Source of the DNA: Halocafeteria seosinensis
Taxonomy: Eukaryota > Sar > Bigyra > Bicosoecida
NCBI GenBank assembly: GCA_001687465.1
Contig: LVLI01000612.1
Location: 1-50,203 of the forward strand
DNA: 50,203 bases
Direction: 5' to 3'
The notes below the pieces were generated by a model. It was not told the origin of the DNA, did no database searches, and saw only the letters and a list, made by a program, of their open reading frames with translations. The translations under genes were made by a program, and so were the position numbers. Below, piece after piece: positions 32,001-39,339 of this stretch (the stretch's first letter is position 1; each line of letters starts with the position of its first letter).

Positions 32001-33402
32001 GGCTATCAACCCGTCGTAGTGTGAGGCTTAAGAAAGAAACACCTTGTAGGGCATAAAATTGTTCAGCAAATTCTGGCGAATATTGTAATAGCCAGGCTAC
32101 CAATCTAAGTATCCCGTGGACTCTATCGATAATTCCTCGTATGCGCAAGCCGTTGTCCCCCGCTATCGTCCCGGTACCTTCCTGTTGGAGGCGTAGAAGC
32201 TCCCAGAATACAAAAGAGATTGAGTTGGGCCAAAAAGCTTTTGTTGCATCCTTCATTTTGGAAGGTAATGAGCGAAAAAGCGGTTGATGCTTTAAGTAAG
32301 ACGGAGATGCTATTTCTTCCCCCGTGTCCTTTTGGTCTCTAAGAAAAGCGTCGTGATAATCGCGGGTTGCTTCTACCAGAGTCATGGAGCTTTCAAGCGG
32401 AATCTTCTTTACTACAGGCAGCGACGACTTGGGCGTTCGAGAGCCGAAGGATATTCGTCGAAATGTTGCTACAGCTGATACTGAGCTCAATGCCGTCATC
32501 TCGGTAAAACTCAGATATCCTTTGCCTAATGACGACCATATGGATGCTTCCTGCTGACGACGATCCGGGGAATTGTGATCTTCCTCTGTGCCGGAAGAAG
32601 AGTCCGGCAAAGAATCCACAGGTGAAACGTACAATGCTACTGCTGGAACTCCAGCGCTGTTGTCTTCATGGGAGATATGACCCTGTTGACCATCTAACGA
32701 TGTTGTAGCAGGAACAAGACCGACTCTACGCACTTCTGTCGACCATCTCCACGGGAGAGTCGATCGGTAGGAATGAAGGAGCGAAGCAAAGTTTACACCT
32801 CGCCTGTGTAGCAGGTTAATATGATTCGGAGTTAAGCATCCATTGTACAGCATCGGATGTGCCATGGCCCCGTCGAGTCCACTTGCAAAGACGACCGAGT
32901 TAAATGCTACTTTGAGCGGCAGTTCTGCATTGGCGACTTCGACACCGTTGACGTACAGGTGGGTTTTCGCTTTCTTGAGAACCGGGACCGAGTGCACCAC
33001 GGAGAGGTGAAACCATTCTTGTAGTTTAATGGGAGCTGATGCTTTCACAGGACGTCGAAAATCCGGGTGACTTGAATAAAGGGCTAGTGTATAAGTTCCA
33101 GGGGTATCTTCGTGGTACAAGCTCAAGCTGCAGGAAATGTTGGGTCCGTACACTTTGTACACTTCCGCGGGACTATCGCTCAGAGCCAATGAATCCAACA
33201 TAAGCCACACTGAGACACTGAAACCGCGCTTATCATCTAGAAAAGAGGTCCCTCCTGTCTCCTTTTCCGTGATATGGAGGCCCATTCCTCCGCTGTTGCG
33301 GCACTCAAAAAAGGTCAATGCCGGCCATCGTGATAATAGCAGACTATTTCGAGCCGCAGGAGAAGATGCCCCCTCGCTTGTATATGCCTCGGAAAGACTC
33401 AT
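23074..33402 (-). CDS. Giant BEACH-WD40 protein (neurobeachin/LRBA family type)
   Basis: One uninterrupted 10.3-kb exon encodes 3442 aa. BEACH proteins are large scaffolds in vesicle traffic, lysosome biology and autophagy. From the N-terminus there is a concanavalin-like segment (about 20-200; GFSVSVWLMLDSLAL, HLYVNGVEVANAELP) and a long helical-repeat region. The PH-like domain is at about 1955-2060 (YECSLIKITGSTKGEFCFF). The BEACH domain is at about 2105-2420, with NFDYLLALNSIAGRSYND, QYPVFPWTICDF, then PFMYGSHYCTPVGAVVHYLL, ELIPEFYNCSSF and NLPPWA. C-terminal WD repeats span about 3000-3410. The concanavalin-PH-BEACH-WD order fits the neurobeachin/LRBA or WDFY3 class better than LYST, but the subclass is not settled. 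It is unusual in having no intron where all its neighbours but one are split. Confidence 0.9.
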   Translation of the reverse strand: MSLSEAYTSEGASSPAARNSLLLSRWPALTFFECRNSGGMGLHITEKETGGTSFLDDKRGFSVSVWLMLDSLALSDSPAEVYKVYGPNISCSLSLYHEDTPGTYTLALYSSHPDFRRPVKASAPIKLQEWFHLSVVHSVPVLKKAKTHLYVNGVEVANAELPLKVAFNSVVFASGLDGAMAHPMLYNGCLTPNHINLLHRRGVNFASLLHSYRSTLPWRWSTEVRRVGLVPATTSLDGQQGHISHEDNSAGVPAVALYVSPVDSLPDSSSGTEEDHNSPDRRQQEASIWSSLGKGYLSFTEMTALSSVSAVATFRRISFGSRTPKSSLPVVKKIPLESSMTLVEATRDYHDAFLRDQKDTGEEIASPSYLKHQPLFRSLPSKMKDATKAFWPNSISFVFWELLRLQQEGTGTIAGDNGLRIRGIIDRVHGILRLVAWLLQYSPEFAEQFYALQGVSFLSLTLRRVDSRALTTETLNVCLYFLQITWDMYPLAASAVRDIIFDIRLWSRADSTVWLEWLQQAVQWLETEPRLAALSNLSPSLALQAMRRRMGSVVQEIHTLNSLWKPEQTDTTDDVTALKNISQNVVSLMRRLLRLLLQSCVPHELGYLMAFLMTESSATDARFSPEEFHSVASPLFHSRNVSRMENVLKELFACIRLMVSSSGPISQLATSLAISDILRHSAYGPIFASAAYVLEGFRSCLIYSSMTGVPTPSQQGNNERVCRILQAIHGKHQLLCIELNVALVQFQRTCLLAKHRAAFSSPPKIDLPQVPFDWTDLRQRLSVELKDFPTLSRVARLTWPNGDRAVRFYVVWQVLSTLFHHARVLGMNIERGNSLSVVDACSSVIQKFSNSEKSISSVESFGSLSCPLGRVTAGCVEMPVVINEDANANNDDVDLSIEDIDGVVEGADGISHTKGPTLQLISDPEPSLEKFHCLYVDGVNSGSGLLYEYGSDIAALRALAILDSLSSMDRETYTRAHSYAALVAKFRRYLPKGGNTAVWCRLYASMMMSALYPLDIQEGNLVTGACRLNRESVPFLRNIIGSCILRSFSSKCSDQAPTVTWESRVRYEHVGVDMSSSISASDWNMLKQAFAHQNVAHQSFAASTPGDMPSFDIGSKVSNARMEGQTCTTVDSHLLYSGLYLISTVLHNTSLESFTAAEEVLEQCVLEPLLVAHALLTDSHVNSSSLNSQATDDISLINWIQRLEPMIVLKEEAGHSHDSIIHSISHVSVQLLSGLCLNELATKENGHLLFAELCSYYISERISNWPARLATIVTGIMDMVFKRRDKLPNRFRVNWNQTLAFLCRMMPSEAFSTVSSKLISVMKLLRNGANKNSEGTAFSPIEMLMGFLPSLRIIVDYWSNYDDSRCSDGEIFELLDFVQSIVHTDCWAADRHSVDTEASQMDNDALEVQSLIFDHINQALRSVDPRDTGLMRDSSESGQSPQGASELSRSHSYVNKESVSIEDCLMAVMAILKTVLNKSERIENRGAHNEPSPQDMSVAIIGSIINGYNFGPLDDKVDAFRDEHYLYGAQGSPQSSSFYHEEKRKRGIALLSALTEDLDVVVTRSMHLSLASCCFSLSLVPTRGTIACEFSENVGASFPEMIRFFNVPSDVDSREGETPPPRERLNELLSSATVQPSALEAELVCLVSTSQLTEILYQANLSNITTTGNDSGVAAQNSLSSVNMLRFCLSVQDRLQLCASAQKLYTQDRLLYNHAEALLWSLQRFRRLNAVSAKSTSEALHNFISGTDTAPCCASAISGDPSVSDILSDCPCIETYRGPAPESDSTQVMFKIDSHDIPVGGAGLACVGTGFAARTTPQSIVAGSGVWGHRTRMLKSSRQRVQARNYKQHGAFRASQRTDTTDLEDILKNAKVDQPDEDVPETAFEEDAEDDLVRTTRSERVEASPEDESVVEATSENTAPEVSSQRSQSISSAPSERSALSTTKSLDRAMLPAHKTTNAFSIMHQAPYEKYECSLIKITGSTKGEFCFFRQDTMVWRPYSEESDTDEAVVRSSRAKMWSVREIAGIWHRHYKLEPRALEIDLVLHTRTRRKRYFFAFGSKHVRDKVIKKCLNTLPVSQSPTATVTAALASPVPYQPVSSTAQDVLLESGILQRWKQRRISNFDYLLALNSIAGRSYNDITQYPVFPWTICDFVSDRPNFANPNTYRDLRKPVGALSQERLKETWSRFKALGGSVDMPFGKHVAAIQKKEGYSYMPPFMYGSHYCTPVGAVVHYLLRLSPFTESHVAYQDQHFDVADRLFYSIASTWNLTTTSISEVKELIPEFYNCSSFLINWSRYDFGKSQTGEYVDHVNLPPWAWTYDPTREGFAQVDCRPPSKEAATMDDHIAAAKNFVDIFRMSLENEYVSSRLHHWVDLIFGYKQRGPSAVMAHNVYFYLTYSGAVDFEHIEDDAMRQALEQQIEQYGQCPIQLLNSRHPPKDFPSTESKLPHTLINDLRFGRDVAEACDPSITESRGRERKQDTPRPARCSHLFVAPTYKHKLLHVSVLEGISFWRPLATLPMEDLMRYRTASSTAASPNASLDDWPHRMDDKIYGFSIGDVVSVGSAKPTSSAMIFSDGISDIRDIVLQYQDANANAPAPLAFPLGFRLQARFASTGANGESMAVWVPLPPAKYVALGCMVTLLPPEKASRAAEAGDAVEDLSSQALKEFTGGLTAPTLDSVVCVHESLVNSAEPSMRAHAPLSHCYLSVHKDSDSGKQSKARQMHVNSLWSVDSPFATFVVPDLQSYFKELEKYGDNVQRFEAYNETSDYREWYSYCLANEMSYTLDLSKFNQPFKAKENQLGMENFGPFKSPWLHDTARAQGMRDIAYTQAVPNGQGRCICVDSSLNLAALGLTVLYGSSENEKNFVPVSPLPDIPWKRWLSRPEAEEEAYIHDETVENYAIRQGIENKLAFCQQLTWSLLCKTLKQVAKSSIESEQLERLRLICNTSHADELLKWSSCPPEIAFPPTGNLYMSAEGSVRSIFDNSVPTDLSLKVESVSSQDEEVRNDVPSDFCVSFSPRANIMATNAGGSTGIRVLAIDPYDGTATAGMDICPVNSKVTALTIVDDGSFIAAGFADGGVQIWPILSLHDGFGSLSAKDKRSESQDSGRVRSRRSVSTGLLSTVSLSQPMAPTRPHMEYPPPSRGSKVTRVSVSAKYDAVVVGYVGEAWLYELGRSRPLKCWKWADQQLGGVEHCASQVKCVSAEFVCKNAVVLVWDGFAPSSTGSPEDGYAISYISREDIDQRVTSSPLKWKHPHSHGKAIKAKNRSHHASITCTNVLDSNPSETGTCDASPFSGPSEGSYGHGPSETLAIGDSQGNVVLLDALKLQPLVHFFTNSPVCSISKSDSRGYFFVGCSQGCVSAFALPGIENVASKKNAGIIAFEKVSTQVQRHAASLGYSAVATKDRAESAAHSTKQFASEFRSTLKGVFSNVFGKKKKPTSEG

Positions 33403-33439
33403 AATGAGCTGTATAGAGCGTGTTGAATGAAAAAGAGCC

Positions 33440-33451
33440 CCCGGGCCCGGG
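33440..33451. promoter_or_regulatory. 12-bp GC palindrome between BEACH and COMMD7
   Basis: CCCGGGCCCGGG lies 38-49 bp upstream of the BEACH ATG, within the 173-bp divergent intergenic region shared with COMMD7. It is similar in composition to the two GC hairpins at 21566 and 37618. Its role in transcription is inferred only from position. Confidence 0.35.
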
Positions 33452-33575
33452 TTACCCTATTTTCTCCTGTATTATGGTTGTTTTATGACGTATTATCAAT
33501 CAGCACTCACTCATACATTCATAATTGTTATATACAGTAGTGTGTCATAGGGTTGGTGCACGACAATACAATTAA

Positions 33576-34467
33576 ATGGCCGATAATAAGCCATCTTCTT
33601 CCTCTGGAGGAGCGGGAGGAGGGGAGAATGAAGCCCATACAGAGTATATTTACAGTTTACAACAGCAGCATGCCCGAGGGGGGTCTTATGTTACTCGCGA
33701 GGAAGCTTTGCAAAGCTTCCCCGACTTGAAACAGTTCCAGAAAATGGAAGAAAACCTCGAAACATGCTGGAAAAAGGCCGTGGACTTTTGGAAAAGCCAG
33801 GATACGGAGACGGATACCTCCTTTACACAGTCCATAGAGGCTCTAGCAGAGCAATGGGGCAAAAGTTCCAAGTCATTAAAGGTACGTCTTTGTGCCATCC
33901 ATCCTCTCCCGCGCAGTGGAATCGGGAGCTGTCTAAAGAAGCCATTGCAACGCAGAAAGCCATGAGAGATTTGGTGCTCTTATTACGTACGGCAGCGACA
34001 CAGAATGTCTCTCCTCAGATGCTCAAACAGGACCTTATTAACCTACGTACGTCTGCCGTTGTTGAGCCTGTGGCTGTTGTTGGACTGGGACTTGCTCTTG
34101 GCCTCATACAGGTGCCGGAGAGGCGTTAGCCGAGCTTGCTCATACTAGATGGAGTACAGACTTAATAGACTTAAATAAAGCGATACAAGCATCGATTACT
34201 CCCCTGCAAGAGTTGCTCGATATGCGGTGGAGGTTTGGAATTACGGTGGCCACAGAAGAAGTACGGCAAGTGGGAAGCTCGTACCTCTTGGTTACACTAG
34301 TCGTATCCGATCCTAAGAATCAGAATGGCCACGTTTCAAGGCATACGATGGAGCTATCCATACCTCAGTTCTTTGATATGTTAACACAGTTGGAAAAAGC
34401 CAAAGCTGTAATGGATTATTTGAGTGGACAAGGGGGAGATACAAATGAAGGTGACGAGGAAAAATAG
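33576..34467 (+). CDS. COMMD7: COMM-domain protein, COMMD7-like
   Basis: Three exons: 33576-33881, 33917-34046, 34112-34467, about 263 aa (human COMMD7 200 aa). The first intron is only about 35 nt, the shortest in the window that keeps frame. The C-terminal COMM domain (about 180-250) is clear: LLDMRWRFGITVATEEVRQV, then SYLLVTLVV, then MELSIPQFFDMLTQLEKAKA. The W-x-F-G-[VI]-T core and the L-P/I-P-Q-F-[YF] motif match COMMD7 best. COMMD proteins form a hetero-decameric ring in the Commander complex, which recycles endosomal cargo. The N-terminal ~100 residues are helical with a Gly/Ser-rich start. It shares a 173-bp divergent promoter region with the BEACH gene, another membrane-traffic factor. 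Confidence 0.85.
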
Positions 34468-34476
34468 GATGTAGAC

Positions 34477-34482
34477 AATAAA
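34477..34482 (+). terminator. Polyadenylation signal after COMMD7
   Basis: AATAAA ten nucleotides after the COMMD7 stop codon on the same strand. Confidence 0.45.
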
Positions 34483-34650
34483 CATCCATTGGATTGAGAT
34501 TATGGATAATGAGTGTATTTGGTATTTTTTTAAGTATAGTGAATTGAAAAAAGTCTATGTACACAGAAAGAAAGGAAAAACAAGTGTATAATACTGAATG
34601 TCACATAACTCCCTCGACTTACACTCCTAGCTCAAACCTAGTGTACAGGA

Positions 34651-37457
34651 TTACCGTCGAGAGTTTTCAATCTGCTTTTTCATATGGTTCAACGCAGAGC
34701 CTGCTTTGAACCATTCAATTTGCTCTTCGTTGAATGTATGGTTAACTTTCACGTCGAAAGATGCGTTTCCGTCAGCTGGGTGTACGCGGAGAGTAAGAGG
34801 CTGCCCCGGGCGGAAGTTGTCCTTCAGTCCCAAAATATCAAGGCGGTCATGCCCACTAATGCGATCATAGTCGGCAGGATTATCAAACGTAAGCGGCAAA
34901 AGACCTTGTTTCTTCAAGTTTGTTTCGTGAATACGAGCGAAGCTCTTTGTCACGACGGCTCTTCCACCCAAAAAGCGGGGTTCCAGAGCGGCGTGTTCAC
35001 GAGATGACCCTTCACCATAGTTGTTATCTCCTAAGACAACCCATTGAAGACCCTTGTCTTTGTAGTAGCGAGCCACTTCCGGCACTTTCTGCCATTCACC
35101 AGTCTCCAAGTTCTTGACGCTGTTGGTCTCATCGTTCTCGTGGTTCACTGCGCCGATCAACAGGTTGTTACTGATGTTTTCCAGATGTCCTCTGTACTTC
35201 AACCAAGGACCAGCCATGGAAATATGGTCCGTGGTGCACTTGCCCTTCGTCTTGATGAGGACTGGCATTCCAGTAAGATCATTGCCATCCCAAGCAGGGA
35301 ATGGGTCCAACAATTGGAGGCGGTTTGAGTCGGATTTTACATCGACTGACACTTGGGATCCATCTTCAGGAGGAGCTTGGAAGGTATTCTCGCCACTGTC
35401 GAAGCCCTTCGAAGGTAATTCATCTCCAAAGGGATCATCCAATGTAAAGCGTGTACCATCCGGAGCAACCAGTTCGTCTTTTCGTGGATCGAATTTGAGA
35501 TTTCCGGCAAGGGACAAAGCAGTCACAACTTCCGGAGAAGTGACGAAGGCATGTGTTTCCGGATTCCCGTCGTTGCGCTTCGCAAAGTTACGGTTGTAAG
35601 AAGTTACAATGGTATTCTTTTCTCCCATCTCAACGTCATGTCTGTTCCATTGACCGATGCAAGGACCGCATGCATTAGCCAAAACGGTCCCACCGGCCTG
35701 CTCAAAGACGTCAATCAACCCATCGCGCTCAATGGTGGCGCGGATCTGTTCAGAGCCCGGTGTGACATTGTAGGGAGTTTGGAACTTCAGCCCCTTCGAA
35801 GTGGCCTGTTTCACAATCGCGGCGCATCGAGCCATGTCTTCATAGCTGCTATTGGTGCAGCTTCCGATAAGCCCAACAGAGATGTCGACTGGCCAACCGT
35901 TCTTCTCAGCCTCCTGGCCTACCTTGCCAACAGGATTAGCAAGGTCAGGAGTGAAGGGGCCATTCAAATGAGGCTCCAACTCAGAGAGATTGATTTCGAT
36001 CACCTGGTCGTATTCAGCACCTTTATCGGCTTGAAGATTCTCTTTGTACGTGTCGGCAATGTTGGCAATCTTCTCGCGGTTAGTTGCTTTCAAGTAGTCA
36101 ACCATTCTCGTGTTGAAGGGGAAGGTAGAGCAGGTAGCTCCGATCTCCGCTCCCATGTTACATATTGTACCCATTCCTGTGCAACTAATGCTTTCGACGC
36201 CAGGTCCGAAGTACTCAATAATTGCACCAGTCCCACCAGAGACAGTCAGAATATCGGCCACTTTCAGGATAACATCTTTGGGGCTTGTCCATCCGCTTAA
36301 TTTTCCAGTGAGATTAACACCAATAATTTTCGGTGCTTTTACCTCCCAAGGAAGTCCAGCCATAACATCTACAGCGTCAGCACCACCAACCCCTACAGCA
36401 ACCATGCCGAGACCACCAGCATTAGGGGTATGAGAGTCGGTACCAATCATCAGCCCACCAGGGAAGGCATAGTTCTCAAGTACAATCTGGTGAATAATAC
36501 CAGACCCGGGTTTCCAGAATCCCATTCCGTATTTTGCCGCAGCGCTGGACAAGAAATCGTACACCTCCTTGTTTGTCACGTTAGCAGTCTGGAGATCCTC
36601 TTTGCCTCCCTTCTCAGCAGCAATCAGGTGATCGCAATGAATAGTTGTTGGAGCCTGCACCTTGGGAAGACCGGAAGAGATGAACTGAAGCACAGCCATC
36701 TGCGCTGTAGCATCTTGCATAGCTACCCTGTCCGGGTGCAATTTAGTGTATGTCACTCCTCGCTGGGGTATCTCCTCGGGATTTTGGAGATGCCCGTAGA
36801 CAATCTTCTCGGCATACGTTAGCGGCCTATTCACTTGTTTCCTTACGGTCTCCAGTTTACTGGCCATAGTTTCGTAGGCATTCTCGATGGATGGACTTCC
36901 CGGGGGGTCATAGGCGCTCATAGGGGTTTTGCCATCAGCTGCCGTGGCAAAGCGACTGCAACAGCAAGGAGCGTCGTCAACAGTGAACCCTCCTATGGCT
37001 GAATAAACGCTTTGAAAGAGACTTACCGAGCTGTATGGAGCCGACCACCAACCTGGAGGCCCTTCTGCAGTAAAAATAAACCATAATACACAAGTGAACG
37101 CGTGCCGATAGCAAATGCTTGAAGATGATGTGTTATAAGGCGTAGGATACAATCATTCACACTACCCGACAGTGAGCCTGAGGCTCCTGAGAGCTCGTAT
37201 ATATCTCATACAGCCTTGTGAATTCCACTGAAGCCATAATATGTTCCACGGACACTCTTAGAGGGTTTTCCATAGGGGACAAAAAAGGTCGGGGGGGAAG
37301 TCAAGATGTTCTCCGCCCACGCAGTCATACTATGGTCCGCCATTGTTGACGTGTTGGTTGGCATGGAATTAGTCATAAGAACGAACGAGTGTGTACATAT
37401 GAGAAACAAGGTTCGAGAACTTACGCGACGCAAATGCTGATGAGCTTGGCGCAGCAT
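34651..37457 (-). CDS. ACO2: Mitochondrial aconitate hydratase
   Basis: Three exons on the minus strand: 37457-37425, 37064-37027, 36955-34651, about 791 aa (human ACO2 780). The two small 5' exons give a classic mitochondrial presequence: [11 protein letters not shown], then [13 protein letters not shown], then [10 protein letters not shown]. Reading straight upstream from exon 3 gives an unrelated N-terminus, so I prefer the spliced start. Aconitase converts citrate to isocitrate in the TCA cycle with a 4Fe-4S cluster. Cluster ligands are the Cys of [14 protein letters not shown] and both Cys of [11 protein letters not shown]. Substrate motifs are present: [25 protein letters not shown] and the C-terminal swivel-domain [19 protein letters not shown] hairpin lies about 160 bp upstream. 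Confidence 0.93.
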
Positions 37458-37807
37458 GACTTCTGGTGGAGAATGGAGATAGAACGCACACACAATGGTC
37501 TCTACACTAAAACAACAAACGTGCTCCGACACAATACATGTGTCAAACGAGACATGAACACCCTGAACCAACCAAAATGATGCTGTACAATTAACACAAT
37601 GACTGTCGGTTGCTCGGCCGGGCCTCAAGCCCGGGTCCGGACAAAACGAAAAAACATTACCGGGCGGGTACTCTCTTCAGAAGTGAGTATGTGAGGTGTT
37701 GCATGCTAGTGCATTCCGCAGTTTTTGAGCGTTTAAAAGTAAGTAGATACAGTATGTGATAGCCGATACAGGAATATAGATGCTAACCATAGAACCTGGA
37801 ATGCGTG
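37458..37807. other. Intergenic region between aconitase and the modular surface-protein gene
   Basis: It contains the GC hairpin at 37618-37634 and presumably the aconitase promoter and the 3' region of the minus-strand modular gene. Nothing else is recognised. Confidence 0.4.
37618..37634. promoter_or_regulatory. GC-rich hairpin CCGGGC-N5-GCCCGG upstream of aconitase
   Basis: Perfect 6-bp stem with loop CTCAA, preceded by CGG and followed within 20 bp by an A-rich run (ACAAAACGAAAAAAC). The element at 21566-21582 has the same stem, the same CGG lead and a similar A-rich run, also within about 160 bp of a start codon. Its function is inferred. Confidence 0.4.
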
Positions 37808-39339
37808 CTACGCTGCCGTGTATGAGGGATTTTTCACAGTTCTAGACGCTGTCTCCTGCTTTACAGCACTAGGTAGCTCAGTTGCCACTTCCTCCTGATC
37901 ATCACGTCGAGATCGTCGTTTCATGCCTACGACAACAATCGCCACAATTACCCCGATACCCGCTATACCGCCAACAGCGGCTCCAGCAATGGTGGCTGTG
38001 GAGGTACCGCCTCCTGAAGACGAACCTGAGGATCCACCACCAGGACCAGAGCTAGGCTCTGGATTCGGACCCGGTGCCGCGCCCACAAGAAGGTCCACAG
38101 ACTGTACAAAGGCACTGTCGGAGTCTTCATCTGTGCTCCGTCCACTCAGCACAATCGAAAAAGTGCGATTCTCACGATCATCCTCCACTCCTAGCAAAGT
38201 TCTACGTTCGCTCTCCGTTGGCAAGGCTGCCGCTCCTTTGACACTCACAAGGTCTACAGGAGCAGGCGAGCTGATCCAAACACTGCTTATGTTCGCTTGT
38301 GACAATTCATGTACCGCTGGTATATCCAAAATCCTTGTAAACGATGCAACATTTTTTCCGCGCTTATCCTCGCCATAGACGACGATGAAATCATCCTCCA
38401 TCCATGCCGCACTGATAACACTACTGAGCATTTCTGTGGCGAAGTCGAAGGGCCTGGAGCACTCAAGTGTGCCACCGTTTGATGCCTTCCCGCAAATTGT
38501 TGAGTTCTTTGCCAGACCATCCATTTCTAGGTTCACTGTATCAAAGATCAAAATAAGATTCTTATCAGGAGAGGAGGCAAAGATAGGCTCTTCGTAAGCA
38601 AGTTCCATTTGAATTTGCCCGTCTTCAGAAGTGATCCCCTGCGACCACACTTCCTCAGGCACAGATAAAATTGTGGTCGTTTCGCCTTCTGGACAGCTCC
38701 ATGAAACGACTAGGAAAGGATTCTGGTTAGAATCTTGGCCAAACAACTTCAGTCCAGAATGCAACGAGCATGCATCGGACCGACCCTCGACTGAGGTTGG
38801 TGCACGCTGAAGCGACTCAAAATTCTTTGACACTAACAACAAGCCTTCTTCACGGGAAGCAATTCCCGCAACATACGTGTCCTTGCTATCAGTCCCCCTT
38901 TCCAAGGTGACACCATCTACACTCTCACCGACGGTGTTGCTGTCGTCTTCGCAAGTCCCGCCCACACATTCTATTGTTTTCTGACGTTCTCCACACTGCA
39001 CCGACTGTTCGGCGGGGGTCAACAGCATGAGCTCATTGCTGGCGATCCCAAGCAGAATAAACGGCGCGGAATCGCCCTTTATCCCATTGGGGAAGTGGCT
39101 CAGCGTACCAAAGGAAGGATTCTGAATAGTGGGTGGGAGGTCACAGGTATCTGCCGGCTCAATTTTATTGGCAGTTACTTTTCCTTTTTCCGTGTTCCGA
39201 CCGGGGACGCTCGTAGGAGTAACTGTGGGCGTTGGAGTGCGGGAAGCGGAGGGCCTTACACTAGGAGTCGCCGTGGTCGGCTCCGCGCTTGGCGTGCCAC
39301 TGGGAGTAACATCAGGAGTCCCTGAGGGAGCCGGTAAGT
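37808..39339 (-). CDS. Terminal exon of the minus-strand modular gene: stalk, ectodomain and transmembrane helix
   Basis: This exon encodes about 510 residues. It starts with a Thr/Ser/Pro-rich stalk (GTPSAEPTTATPSVRPSAS), typical of an O-glycosylated extended linker. A ~330-residue ectodomain follows with paired Cys but no B-A-C motifs. It has beta-propeller-like phrases (FILLGIASNELMLL, then YVAGIASREEGLLLVS), but the repeats are too weak to call. A Gly/Ser linker (SSGSSSGGGTST) leads to one helix (ATIAGAAVGGIAGIGVIVAI) with a basic stop-transfer K-R-R-S-R-R. The cytosolic tail is about 30 residues, with no known signalling motif. The predicted topology is type I, with the units outside the cell. 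Confidence 0.75.

Noticed and set aside
37065-37152. Unspliced N-terminus of aconitase from the continuous open frame
   Set aside because: The segment is unlike any presequence and reads through intron sequence. The two small upstream exons give a textbook mitochondrial presequence in phase.
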